From Saprospiraceae bacterium (GTDB lineage: Bacteria > Bacteroidota > Bacteroidia > Chitinophagales > Saprospiraceae): a stretch of 54,650 nucleotides of DNA. The stretch covers positions 1 to 54,650 of the forward strand of contig JAIBCI010000086.1 in NCBI GenBank assembly GCA_019694255.1, written 5' to 3'. The notes beneath the pieces are model-generated. The model was not told the origin of the DNA. It did no database searches and worked only from the letters and a program-made list of their open reading frames with translations. Below, in pieces: positions 1-8,572 of this stretch (positions within the stretch are counted from its first letter, which is position 1; each line of letters starts with the position of its first letter). Made by a program: the position numbers and the translations under genes.

Positions 1-59
1 CTCAGCGCACTGCCAGCTAACTCCTCTCTAAGAAGTTCAATCTCTTGCTTTGTCATCAT
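1..59 (-). CDS. N-terminus of an unidentified protein (cut by window start)
   Basis: An open frame starts at an ATG at 59 (a second ATG follows directly) and runs off the left edge after 19 codons, beginning MMTKQEIELLREEL. The frame is supported by a perfect TAnnTTTG promoter element 14 bases upstream on the same strand. The visible residues are charged and helix-forming, with no signal peptide. Too little is present to name the protein. Confidence 0.5.
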   Translation of the reverse strand, partial: MMTKQEIELLREELAGSAL

Positions 60-73
60 TTTCCTATTTCTCG

Positions 74-81
74 CAAAGCTA
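74..81 (-). promoter_or_regulatory. Bacteroidota -7 promoter element (TAGCTTTG)
   Basis: On the minus strand the bases read TAGCTTTG, an exact match to the TAnnTTTG -7 consensus of the Bacteroidota primary sigma factor. It ends 14 bases before the ATG of the partial gene at the left edge. No clear -33 element was assigned. Confidence 0.5.
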
Positions 82-132
82 TTACCTGTTCTATTCCAGG
101 CATATAGGCAGTTTATTGGACGGATACCTTAT

Positions 133-1005
133 TCATCGGACTTGATAACAAGTATCAATTCGGCAATTTGATTTAATTCCATAGACAGCAAAACAAAAAC
201 GATTCTCCAGATTGGTTTTTACTTTTAGCTTTCGGTTGAAATTAATGATTGTTTCATTCTCCGATACTTCGTCAAATCGATATAACTCAAATGTTTCATT
301 TTTGATATTGGTCTTCATCTGAATTACTAATTCATTAGAGACTGTTTTGTTACTTTTCTTAATTTCAATACTGAAAGTAGGGCCTATTTCCACTGTATCA
401 TTTGAGCGACCTGTACAACCAAGTTTGTCAACTATGCCAAAAACGTATTTTCCGGCATGCAAATTTGTGAATTTTACTTCGCGCTTGGAAATATTAGCGT
501 AATGATCATTTCCAACCTCGTCATCTAGTTTAAAATATTTATAAGGCAGGTTTCCGCCATTTATTTTAATATTTTTGAAAACGAGTATGCCATTGTTTCC
601 TTCGCAATTACTAATATGGTCAATATGATTATCGGCACCAATTTTAATATAAGGGCAAATCATTATACAGTTTTGTACATAACACCCCCCTTCGGTTTCT
701 ATTTTGTAGCAATACGTGCCACTTTTTAAATTCGTGAGAATTTTAACTCCATCACGTTCTTTTATAATTATATTGTCCTGACTTGTCCAGCTAATTTTAT
801 AATTCTTAACCCCGGATATTGTTAATTCTATTTTGCCGTCGTCTGATCCCGCAGATGATTCATGTTGGGCATTTATTTTAACATTCGAAGATCTAATACA
901 TTCACCTCTACACGTGTCATGTATTGTCATGAAGTTAGGGCTTCCATAACTTATTGAACTAGTTGTTAATATTATTAGTGCTAATTGTTTGCAGCCATTA
1001 TGCAC
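133..1005 (-). CDS. Secreted protein with SprB-like repeats
   Basis: A 290-residue protein with a GTG start. The GTG overlaps the last 8 bases of the upstream formate dehydrogenase gene, so the two are probably co-transcribed and translationally coupled; no in-frame ATG gives a better start. A signal peptide is visible at residues 1-21. Two SprB-like immunoglobulin-type modules follow: about 40-113, and about 134-210 with the typical NGGNLPYKY, AGKYVFGIVD and GC signatures. Ten or more cysteines suggest disulfides and an extracytoplasmic location. There is no T9SS C-terminal sorting domain. The gene looks richer in A+T than its neighbours. The function is unknown; SprB repeats occur in Bacteroidota gliding adhesins, but this short copy need not be one. 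Confidence 0.65.
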   Translation of the reverse strand: MHNGCKQLALIILTTSSISYGSPNFMTIHDTCRGECIRSSNVKINAQHESSAGSDDGKIELTISGVKNYKISWTSQDNIIIKERDGVKILTNLKSGTYCYKIETEGGCYVQNCIMICPYIKIGADNHIDHISNCEGNNGILVFKNIKINGGNLPYKYFKLDDEVGNDHYANISKREVKFTNLHAGKYVFGIVDKLGCTGRSNDTVEIGPTFSIEIKKSNKTVSNELVIQMKTNIKNETFELYRFDEVSENETIINFNRKLKVKTNLENRFCFAVYGIKSNCRIDTCYQVR

Positions 1006-3760
1006 TTTCAGGAATCTTATTTAGTCTTACACATACGACCTTATACTCTGGACATTTGGCGATTTCGTCACTAACATCCGAAGTAACAATATTAAGCATC
1101 AGCTCCGGAAAGTGAAATGTTGTACTTAATATGCCAGGTTTTACTTCATCTGTAACATTGGCTTTAATCTGCACCTTGCCTCTTGCGGATTCAATTTCAA
1201 CCATATCTCCAGAATCTATCTTATGCTCTTTGGCGTCCTGTGGGTTGATCATCAGGATGTCTTCTGTAATGATATCTTTATTGCCGGTTCTTCTGGTCAT
1301 TGTTCCGGCATTATAATGTTCCAATACCCTGTTTGTGGTCAAAATGTATGGATACTCTTCTGAATATTCAAGAATTTCAGGAGTTTCAACATATTCTTTG
1401 AATACGAATTTTCCTTTTCCTCTTTTGAATTCTTTGGTGTGTAGAATTTTCGTATCCGTTCCATCCGCGAGAACGGGCCATTGTTTGCCATTTATTCCCA
1501 AATTATCCCAGGTAACACCTTCGAAGAATGGCACTATTCCCGCCACTTCCTTAAGAACTGATTCCGCACTATAATCTTCCTGTTTATATCCCATTCGATT
1601 CATTATATCCACGACAATCTGTCCATCTGCTCTGGCTTCTCCAATAGGTTCAACAACCTTTTGTACCTTTTGAATTCTCCTCTCTCCATTTGTAAATGTT
1701 CCTTCTTTCTCTAAGAAAGACGCGCCGGGCAAGACAACATGTGCAAGTTTGCTTGTCTCTGTCATAAACAGTTCCTGCACAATCAACAAATCCAAGGATT
1801 TTAGTGCACTAATCACTTTGTTGGTATTTGGATCAGATTGTGCCATGTCTTCACCGATAACATACAATGCCTTAAGCTTTCCATCAAGTGCCGCATCATA
1901 CATTTCTGGTATTTTAAGCCCGATTTTATCTGACACATTTGCCCCGTAATATCTACTGTATTTTTCCTGAATTTCCTTCTGGGTCAGATCAAGATAACCT
2001 GCTCCCTGGTATGGCTGAACGCCCATATCTGCCATACCCTGTACATTGTTCTGTCCGCGAAGAGGGTTAACGCCACATCCGGGTTTTCCGATGTTGCCGG
2101 TAATCATCGCCAGATCTGCAATCAACATTACCGTATATGTTCCCTGATAATGCTCCGTAACACCTAATCCATGAAAACTCATAGCCTTTCCTGCTGTTGC
2201 ATAAGCTATCGCGGCAGTCCTTGCATCTTCACTTTTTACGCCAGAGATATTTTCTAATTCTTCGATATTAAGTGATAGAATATTGTTTTTAAAATCCTGG
2301 AATCCTTCGGTCCTGTTGTCTATAAAATTCTTATCTGTGAGGTCCTCTTTGATGATGTGATGGAGCATCATATTCAGTACAGCTACATTTGTACCTGGGC
2401 GCAATTGAAGATGATGGGTCGCATATTTTGCAATTTCGGTTCTTCTGGGATCAATGACAATGGTCGTTTTTCCCTTCATCGCAAATTGCCGCAGCTTGGC
2501 GCCAGTAACAGGATGCCCATCTGTCGGATTGGCTCCGATGATCATAATAGCATTGGTATGCTTGAGATCCTCAATGGAGTTCGTTGCTGCGCCGGTTCCA
2601 AATGTACGTTGCATTCCCAAAGCAGTGGGTGAATGACAAACTCTTGCACATCCGTCAATATTATTCGTGCCGATGACTGCGCGGATGAATTTCTGCATCA
2701 GGTAATTTTCTTCATTCGTACATCGTGCAGAGGAAATGCCCCCTATAGATTCTGGGCCGTACGTGCTTTTGATCTCATTCAACCGGTTAGCAATGTAATC
2801 CAGTGCTTCGTCCCAGCTTACCTTTTGAAGCTCCCCGTCTTTTCTTATCATTGGAAACCTCAATCGCTCGGGATGCTTATAAAATTTAAATGCAAATCTG
2901 CCCTTCAGACAGGTGTGTCCGTTGTTAACCTCTGCATCTGAAGGCGCTTGAATGCTTAATATTTCATTGTTTTTTACACTTACCTCCAGATTACATCCAA
3001 CACCACAGTATGTGCATACTGTTCTGATTTTATCTTGACCCACAAGTGCTTTGGACTGAAATACATCTGAAATTGCCGAGGTGGGACATGCCTGTGCACA
3101 AGCTCCGCAACTGACACACTCTGAATCAAAAAAACTTTGATCCGCACCTTTGATAATTTGCGCGTCAAATCCTCTTCCCATGACGCTTAACACAAGTTGC
3201 CCCTGAATCTCATCACATGCTCTCACACAACGATAGCACATGATACATTTGCTCAAGTCTGAGGTCATATATGGATGAGACTGGTCCTTCGGCCTGCTCA
3301 GATGATTCTTTCCTTCCGGGTATCTGACCTTTCGGATACCTACTCTTGCTGCGGTATCCTGCAACTCGCAATTCCCGTTAACCTCACAGGTTAGGCAATC
3401 AAGCGGGTGATCTGTAAGTACCAACTCAATAATATTCTTTCTTAGCTTTTGAATTTGTGGAGACTCTGTTTGAATCATCATTCCTTCCTCAACCGGTGTA
3501 TGACATGAAGCTACTGTACGCCAACCACTAATTCCTGAACGGCTGACCTCAACTGTACAGACTCGACAAGACCCAAATGGTTCCAAATTCTTGGCATCGC
3601 ATAATGTTGGAATTGTATCCTTTTCGAAATGTCTTCTGACGAATTGCAAAATCGTTTCTCCAGGTCTAAAAGAATATGAATTGCCATTGATTTGCGCGAC
3701 GTTCTTTAGCTGCGTTTGTATTGCTCCTGAAGGATCGTGGAAAAGTATATTGTTTTTCAT
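998..3760 (-). CDS. Formate dehydrogenase alpha subunit (Mo/W-bis-MGD, Fe-S rich)
   Basis: A 920-residue molybdopterin oxidoreductase that probably oxidises formate to CO2. The cofactor sites are readable in order: a [2Fe-2S] domain (C54, C65, C68, C86), a NuoG-type His-ligated cluster (H118, C122, C125, C131), two 4Fe-4S ferredoxin motifs (C172/175/178/182 and C215/218/221/225), and the catalytic-domain 4Fe-4S cluster (C249, C252, C256, C284). The active-site motif CARVCH places Cys375, the usual metal ligand, followed by His376; this is the cysteine and not the selenocysteine form. A C-terminal molydop-binding domain closes the protein. The length fits the NAD-linked FdhA/FdsA type. No NuoE/NuoF-like beta or gamma subunit, fdhD or mob gene is nearby, so the electron acceptor is unknown. 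A TACCTTTG promoter element lies 14 bases before the ATG. Confidence 0.88.
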   Translation of the reverse strand: MKNNILFHDPSGAIQTQLKNVAQINGNSYSFRPGETILQFVRRHFEKDTIPTLCDAKNLEPFGSCRVCTVEVSRSGISGWRTVASCHTPVEEGMMIQTESPQIQKLRKNIIELVLTDHPLDCLTCEVNGNCELQDTAARVGIRKVRYPEGKNHLSRPKDQSHPYMTSDLSKCIMCYRCVRACDEIQGQLVLSVMGRGFDAQIIKGADQSFFDSECVSCGACAQACPTSAISDVFQSKALVGQDKIRTVCTYCGVGCNLEVSVKNNEILSIQAPSDAEVNNGHTCLKGRFAFKFYKHPERLRFPMIRKDGELQKVSWDEALDYIANRLNEIKSTYGPESIGGISSARCTNEENYLMQKFIRAVIGTNNIDGCARVCHSPTALGMQRTFGTGAATNSIEDLKHTNAIMIIGANPTDGHPVTGAKLRQFAMKGKTTIVIDPRRTEIAKYATHHLQLRPGTNVAVLNMMLHHIIKEDLTDKNFIDNRTEGFQDFKNNILSLNIEELENISGVKSEDARTAAIAYATAGKAMSFHGLGVTEHYQGTYTVMLIADLAMITGNIGKPGCGVNPLRGQNNVQGMADMGVQPYQGAGYLDLTQKEIQEKYSRYYGANVSDKIGLKIPEMYDAALDGKLKALYVIGEDMAQSDPNTNKVISALKSLDLLIVQELFMTETSKLAHVVLPGASFLEKEGTFTNGERRIQKVQKVVEPIGEARADGQIVVDIMNRMGYKQEDYSAESVLKEVAGIVPFFEGVTWDNLGINGKQWPVLADGTDTKILHTKEFKRGKGKFVFKEYVETPEILEYSEEYPYILTTNRVLEHYNAGTMTRRTGNKDIITEDILMINPQDAKEHKIDSGDMVEIESARGKVQIKANVTDEVKPGILSTTFHFPELMLNIVTSDVSDEIAKCPEYKVVCVRLNKIPESA

Positions 3761-3774
3761 AGGTTAGCACTTGC

Positions 3775-3782
3775 CAAAGGTA
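3775..3782 (-). promoter_or_regulatory. -7 promoter element (TACCTTTG) of the formate dehydrogenase gene
   Basis: A minus-strand TACCTTTG matches TAnnTTTG exactly and ends 14 bases before the formate dehydrogenase ATG. This predicts a 5' leader of only about ten bases. The same octamer recurs upstream of four other genes in the window. Confidence 0.6.
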
Positions 3783-3816
3783 AATATCGGAAATACTCCG
3801 AGTAAATTTAATAAAA

Positions 3817-4401
3817 TTATTTTATTATGGGTTGATTGAGCATGACCTTAATAATACTATCGATTCTGCTATATTCTAGGTTGCATTGTTCATGTCCCTC
3901 TGCCTTTGCACTGTGATATTCACCACCCGGATGGATGTAGGCGATCTTACCGTTTTTATCAAGGAGAAAACTAACCGAAGTGAATGGTTTTTCTCCGCAA
4001 CTAAGCCAGACTTTTGCAAGGTTTTTCCAGCTCATATCCAATCCGATTGGAAACAAAAATGCTTTGTTTCTGGCAAAACTTCGAACATCTTCGACGGTGG
4101 GTTGTCTGTCAATTGGCTTGGGGTGATAGATTCCCAGAATTTCAAGGCCCTGATCATGATATCGGTTATACCATTCATTTAAAGCATCCGCTGAGTTTGA
4201 GCAAAAAACACATTCGTCAGTCCACCAACGAATTAATACGACTTTGTTCTTTAAGTCTTCTGTCTTAAGGGGTGGACTTTGAATCCATTCCATATTTATA
4301 AATGGCGGAAAAAAATCACCAACTTCGTAGCATTTAGGGTGCTGACAAGCCTGAAAAATGAGTACCAGAACTGCCCAGATATGCTTATCGCTTCTAATCA
4401 T
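3817..4401 (-). CDS. Thioredoxin-fold redoxin, exported, CVFC motif
   Basis: A 194-residue redoxin/AhpC-TSA-like protein. The N-terminus is hydrophobic and includes a cysteine at residue 19, so it may be a signal anchor or a poor lipobox. The CxxC motif is WTDECVFC with Cys64 and Cys67. The strand usually preceded by the thioredoxin cis-proline reads TSVSFLLD, with no proline at the expected place, so the redox site may be atypical. It is presumably a periplasmic thiol-disulfide protein whose substrate cannot be told from the sequence. It starts 7 bases after the stop of cysS and is probably co-transcribed with it. Confidence 0.7.
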   Translation of the reverse strand: MIRSDKHIWAVLVLIFQACQHPKCYEVGDFFPPFINMEWIQSPPLKTEDLKNKVVLIRWWTDECVFCSNSADALNEWYNRYHDQGLEILGIYHPKPIDRQPTVEDVRSFARNKAFLFPIGLDMSWKNLAKVWLSCGEKPFTSVSFLLDKNGKIAYIHPGGEYHSAKAEGHEQCNLEYSRIDSIIKVMLNQPIIK

Positions 4402-4408
4402 AACATGA

Positions 4409-5896
4409 TCAGATAAAGCTCCATTCGGTACCTTCTTTGCCGTCTTTTACTAAAATACCCGCTTCTTTGAGACTGTCTCGGATTTTGTCGGATGCCACCC
4501 AGTCCTTGCGCTCCCGCACATCTGCCCTTAATTCAAGTATCAGGTTCATGAGCCTGTCAACTGATTTAGAACCAGATTCGTCGAGATCATTATAGACACC
4601 AAAAATCTGGCTGGTCATAAGTCCAAGGTGTTCTTTTAATGCTTGCCAGGAATTATGGCTGATTTCTCCTGCCGGAATATGTCCGTCTTTAATTGAGTTT
4701 ATCAGGCTGACTAGCTCAAAGACAGAGGCCAGGGCATTGGGGACATTAAAGTCATCGTCCATATGGGAAAGACATGTTTCAATAATTCCTGATATTTCTC
4801 CGTCTCGACGACCTCTCTCAGCAGAAAATTGTCCATCAAATTGATCGATGGTCCTGAGGGCCTCCATTAACCTTCGAAAGCCTTTTTCAGCTGCCTTTAA
4901 TGCCTCGTCCGTAATGTCCTGAGGGCTTCGGTAATGTGCCTGAAGGAAGAAAAATTTTACGGTCATCGGACTGAATCCTTTGCTGATATGCGGAGAATTT
5001 CCGGAGAAAAGTTCCGTGGGAGAAATCGTATTTCCTTCACTTTTGGACATTTTCCTGCCATTAAGCAGAAGCATGTTGGTATGAAGCCAATAGTGTGCCG
5101 GGGCCTTCCCGCAGGCTCCCATCGACTGTGCTACTTCGTTTTCATGATGTGGAAATTTAAGATCATTTCCTCCTCCGTGAATATCAAACTCCTGCCCCAA
5201 ATATTTAGTACTCATGGCGGAGCACTCCAGATGCCAGCCAGGAAATCCCACTGACCATGGAGATGGCCATCGCATCAGATGTTCCTCCGATGCCCTGATC
5301 CATAAGGCAAAATCCGAAGGGTGATTTTTTTCATCCTGATTTTTAAGATTGTCTCTTGATTCAGTGAGTAGCTCTTCTATGACCCTGCCACTTAATGCCC
5401 CGTATGGGTAACCAGCTTCAATAAATTTTGGTGTGTTAAAGTATACTGAGCCATCCTTGACATAAGCAAAACCCCGGTCTAGTATATCCTGGATCATCGT
5501 CACCTGTTCAATGATGTGTCCCGTTGCTCGTGGTTCGATTGATGGAGATTTGGTGTTGAATATTCTCATCATATCATGAAAACCAATAGTGTACCGCTGT
5601 GCCACTTCCATTGGCTCTAACTGATCCAGCTTGGCGCCCCTGGACATTCTGTCTTCGCCGTCATCCAGCAAATGGCCGACATCCGTAATATTTCTTACAT
5701 ATCGTACTTTATATCCGCAATACATCAGATATCTGTAAATAATATCAAAAGAAACAAATGTTCGGCAGTTACCCAAATGAACATCACTATATACAGTGGG
5801 TCCACACACATACATACCTACACGACCTTGTTGAATCGGTTGGAATACTTCTTTTTCTTTCTTAAGACTATTGAAGACTTTTATTTCGCGGATCAT
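4409..5896 (-). CDS. cysS: Cysteinyl-tRNA synthetase
   Basis: Class I aminoacyl-tRNA synthetase that charges tRNA-Cys in the cytoplasm. The CGPTVYSDVHLGN segment holds the first zinc-ligand cysteine and the HIGH-type motif (HLGN at about residue 40). A KMSKS motif (GRKMSKSEGN) sits near residue 282, and the LECSAMS region supplies further zinc ligands. An upstream in-frame ATG at 5923 exists, but the start at 5896 (MIREIKVF) is preferred. It fits the family N-terminus, and a TATTTTTG -7 element ends only 4 bases before it, so the upstream ATG would lie before the predicted transcription start. From 5896 the protein is 495 residues, normal for CysS. Confidence 0.95.
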   Translation of the reverse strand: MIREIKVFNSLKKEKEVFQPIQQGRVGMYVCGPTVYSDVHLGNCRTFVSFDIIYRYLMYCGYKVRYVRNITDVGHLLDDGEDRMSRGAKLDQLEPMEVAQRYTIGFHDMMRIFNTKSPSIEPRATGHIIEQVTMIQDILDRGFAYVKDGSVYFNTPKFIEAGYPYGALSGRVIEELLTESRDNLKNQDEKNHPSDFALWIRASEEHLMRWPSPWSVGFPGWHLECSAMSTKYLGQEFDIHGGGNDLKFPHHENEVAQSMGACGKAPAHYWLHTNMLLLNGRKMSKSEGNTISPTELFSGNSPHISKGFSPMTVKFFFLQAHYRSPQDITDEALKAAEKGFRRLMEALRTIDQFDGQFSAERGRRDGEISGIIETCLSHMDDDFNVPNALASVFELVSLINSIKDGHIPAGEISHNSWQALKEHLGLMTSQIFGVYNDLDESGSKSVDRLMNLILELRADVRERKDWVASDKIRDSLKEAGILVKDGKEGTEWSFI

Positions 5897-5900
5897 CCCG

Positions 5901-5908
5901 CAAAAATA
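5901..5908 (-). promoter_or_regulatory. -7 promoter element (TATTTTTG) of cysS, nearly leaderless
   Basis: The minus strand reads TATTTTTG, matching TAnnTTTG. Its last base is 4 bases before the cysS ATG at 5896, so transcription should begin at or within a base or two of the start codon. This decides the cysS start. Confidence 0.5.
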
Positions 5909-5955
5909 CGGCACCACTTGCACGGCGATATCACTTTCCTGAATTAGAATTTAAT

Positions 5956-7506
5956 TTATTTAAAGAGGTTCCTCCAGGATATTTTGTCTTCGATTGTCTT
6001 TGTGAGTTCATCAATAGGGATGCGCGTCTGCGTCATGCTATCCCGTTCGCGCATTGTTACAGTATTGTTCTCGAGCGTATCAAAATCAATCGTGATACAA
6101 TACGGTGTTCCAAGGGCATCCTGGCGTCTGTACCGCCTTCCTATAGCATCTTTGTCGTCATAAGCACACAAAAAAGATATTTTAAGTTCGTCCATTATTT
6201 TTTTGGCCTTTTCAACCAATTCTGGTTTGTTTTTTAATAATGGCAACACGGCGCACTTAATCGGCGCAAGTGCCGGATGCAATTTTAACAAAACTCTTTG
6301 GGCTTCTGCCCCCTCCGCATCCGGAACCATTTCTTCAGTATATGCTTCGCTCAGTATTGCGAGAAACATTCTATCACATCCTATGGATGTTTCAACAACA
6401 TAGGGAATATAACTTTCATTGGTTTCAGGGTCAAAAAACTGCAACTTCTTGCCTGACAACGACTGATGATTCTTTAGATCAAAATCTGTCCTGGAATGAA
6501 TGCCTTCTAATTCCTTGAAGCCAAAAGGAAAGGCAAATTGAATGTCAACGGCCGCATTGGCATAATGTGCAAGATTTTCATGATCATGAAATCGGAGTTT
6601 ATTTGCCCCTGTGCCTAGTGCCAGGTGCCACTTCATGCGTTGAGATTTCCATGATTCGTAATATTTCATTTCGTCTCCTGGCTTGACAAAAAATTGCATT
6701 TCCATTTGTTCAAACTCTCTCATTCGAAAGATAAATTGCCGCGCTACAATTTCGTTACGGAATGCTTTTCCGATTTGTGCGATTCCAAACGGAATTTTTT
6801 GTCTTGTGGTCTTTTGAACATTCAGAAAATTTACAAATATTCCTTGTGCGGTCTCCGGTCTTAGATAGAGTTTGCCTTCTTCTCCGGCAATATTTCCAAG
6901 TTGCGTGTTAAACATCAAGTTAAACTGTCTTACCTCGGTCCAGTTGCGAGAACCCGTATCGGGATCGGCAATCTCCAGTTCCTGAAGAATCTCTCCCAAC
7001 ATCTCCATATTGTTCTGGGTCATCGCCACGTTCAATTTATCTTGAATGGTCTTGGACTTCATTAAGTATTCTGATACCCTTGGATTGGTCTCTCGATACA
7101 ATTTCTCATCAAAATTTTCTCCGAAACGTGCTCGTGCCTTCTCGATCTCCTTTTCTGCCTTGTTTTCAATTTTGGCGATAGCATCCTCAATAAGTTGGTC
7201 TGCACGATAACGTTTTTTTGAGTCCTTATTGTCAACCAGAGGGTCATTAAACGCGTCAACATGTCCGGATGCCTTCCATGTCTTTGGATGCATGAAAATT
7301 GCCGCATCGATGCCAACAATATTGTCATTCAATTGAACCATACTTTTCCACCAGTATGTCTTTATGTTGTTTTTCAGCTCAGATCCGTATGGACCGTAGT
7401 CATATACCGCACTGAGGCCGTCATAAATTTCTGAAGATGGATAAATAAATCCGTATTCCTTACAGTGTGAAACAATTTTCTTAAATACATCTTCATTTTG
7501 TGCCAT
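5956..7506 (-). CDS. glyS: Glycyl-tRNA synthetase (dimeric, eukaryote/archaea-like type)
   Basis: A 516-residue single-chain class II glycyl-tRNA synthetase, the alpha2 form rather than the GlyQ/GlyS tetramer. The N-terminus (VFKKIVSHCKEYGFIYPSSE) and the YDYGPYGSELKNN and ASGHVDAFNDP segments are characteristic. Class II motif 2 (FRNEIVARQFIFRMREFEQME) and motif 3 (SIGCDRMFLAIL) are present, followed by a C-terminal anticodon-binding domain from about residue 410. It lies 59 bases upstream of cysS on the same strand, so two synthetases sit in tandem. A near match to the -7 element (CATCTTTG, minus strand, 7529-7536) lies 22 bases before the ATG. Confidence 0.95.
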   Translation of the reverse strand: MAQNEDVFKKIVSHCKEYGFIYPSSEIYDGLSAVYDYGPYGSELKNNIKTYWWKSMVQLNDNIVGIDAAIFMHPKTWKASGHVDAFNDPLVDNKDSKKRYRADQLIEDAIAKIENKAEKEIEKARARFGENFDEKLYRETNPRVSEYLMKSKTIQDKLNVAMTQNNMEMLGEILQELEIADPDTGSRNWTEVRQFNLMFNTQLGNIAGEEGKLYLRPETAQGIFVNFLNVQKTTRQKIPFGIAQIGKAFRNEIVARQFIFRMREFEQMEMQFFVKPGDEMKYYESWKSQRMKWHLALGTGANKLRFHDHENLAHYANAAVDIQFAFPFGFKELEGIHSRTDFDLKNHQSLSGKKLQFFDPETNESYIPYVVETSIGCDRMFLAILSEAYTEEMVPDAEGAEAQRVLLKLHPALAPIKCAVLPLLKNKPELVEKAKKIMDELKISFLCAYDDKDAIGRRYRRQDALGTPYCITIDFDTLENNTVTMRERDSMTQTRIPIDELTKTIEDKISWRNLFK

Positions 7507-7552
7507 AGCTTAATATCTATATCGTGCGCAAAGATGAAGTACGATAACGAGA

Positions 7553-8458
7553 TTACAAAATGTGACGCTCCTGGATCTTTCCTCCTTTATTCAGCAACAA
7601 CATCAGGGCATCCTGGGATTTTCCGGTTTGAATTAGTCGTTGTGCTTCTTCAAATACTTTTTGTAAATCGTTCCATGTTGATTCTGAGTATTGTTGGTTT
7701 TGAACTAGAAAATTTGCAATCTCTGATAAATCGGGCATTTTTTTTAATCCACATAGCGTGGCGATGTCATTTGCGGTCAGCAGTTTACTTTGCTTGATGA
7801 ACTCCGGTAATCCTTCATATCCTATGATGGGCAGACTTTGACTTTGGGGCATTGAAAGCACTGCACTTCCACTTGCTCGAACGTAGTATGCTTTTCCCAT
7901 TCTCCCCATAAGATCTATTTTGTGCGGATCAATATTGCCTTCTTCATCCAATACGCTTTCATCAATGTGCATGCAGAGCACATCGCATATGATCAGGTGT
8001 CCTGCACCTCCTTCCTCTCCAAGATGGATGATGTCTCTGACACGACATTCCATATTGACCGGAGACTCACGAATGAGTGATGGGGCCACATTAACGGCCG
8101 GGTCTTCGTGCAGATTTGAAGCTTCAAATTCATTGACTGAATGATCGAAGTCTACCGAGCATAACATCATTTGCCGGACTATGGCATGGTTGACCACACT
8201 GACGACACACTCCTTCGTATCGGCAATATTGTGAAGTGTGTCTTTGGTCGTATTGTCTAATACCCTTCTGTTGGATGAAAAAACGAGAACAGGTGGATTG
8301 CTGCTATATGCATTAAAAAAACTATACGGCGCAAGATTGCTATGACCGTTTCGATCCTTTGTGCTGACGAATGCAATTGGTCGTGGCGCAACTGAACCTA
8401 AAAGGTATTGGTGTAGCTTTGCCGTTGGGATACTGCCAGGAGTTATAATTTTCTTCAT
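7553..8458 (-). CDS. Flavin reductase-like FMN-binding split-barrel protein
   Basis: A 301-residue protein whose first ~200 residues form a flavin reductase-like split barrel. Typical motifs are PRPIAFVSTKD near residue 26, NLAPYSFFNAYS and PPVLVFSS, which bind FMN in this family. Members act as flavin reductases or uncharacterised flavoproteins. About 90 further residues form a predicted helical C-terminal extension of unknown role. Cytoplasmic; no signal peptide. It is transcribed divergently from the VWA gene and has its own TACCTTTG promoter element. The substrate is unknown. Confidence 0.8.
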   Translation of the reverse strand: MKKIITPGSIPTAKLHQYLLGSVAPRPIAFVSTKDRNGHSNLAPYSFFNAYSSNPPVLVFSSNRRVLDNTTKDTLHNIADTKECVVSVVNHAIVRQMMLCSVDFDHSVNEFEASNLHEDPAVNVAPSLIRESPVNMECRVRDIIHLGEEGGAGHLIICDVLCMHIDESVLDEEGNIDPHKIDLMGRMGKAYYVRASGSAVLSMPQSQSLPIIGYEGLPEFIKQSKLLTANDIATLCGLKKMPDLSEIANFLVQNQQYSESTWNDLQKVFEEAQRLIQTGKSQDALMLLLNKGGKIQERHIL

Positions 8459-8474
8459 TTGATGTTAGCTGTGA

Positions 8475-8482
8475 CAAAGGTA
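8475..8482 (-). promoter_or_regulatory. -7 promoter element (TACCTTTG) of the flavin reductase-like gene
   Basis: An exact minus-strand TAnnTTTG match ends 16 bases before the ATG of the flavin reductase-like gene. It lies in the 114-base divergent spacer between that gene and the VWA gene. Confidence 0.6.
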
Positions 8483-8572
8483 ACTTTTGAATTCTGGTTA
8501 CCCCTTTAATTATCGAATCCGGTGTTAAACGATTTCTTCATGAAGTATGTTTAATAACTTCTGCCGGGTAAA

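Noticed and set aside
1131-1949. Plus-strand open frames opposite the formate dehydrogenase gene
   Set aside because: They lie antisense to a gene with intact catalytic motifs, show no domain pattern and have no promoter, so they are shadow frames.
3809-3827. Perfect A+T palindrome (arms TAATAAAAT/ATTTTATTA) at the end of the redoxin gene as a terminator
   Set aside because: The stem contains no G-C pairs and only one base between the arms, so a stable hairpin in RNA is doubtful.
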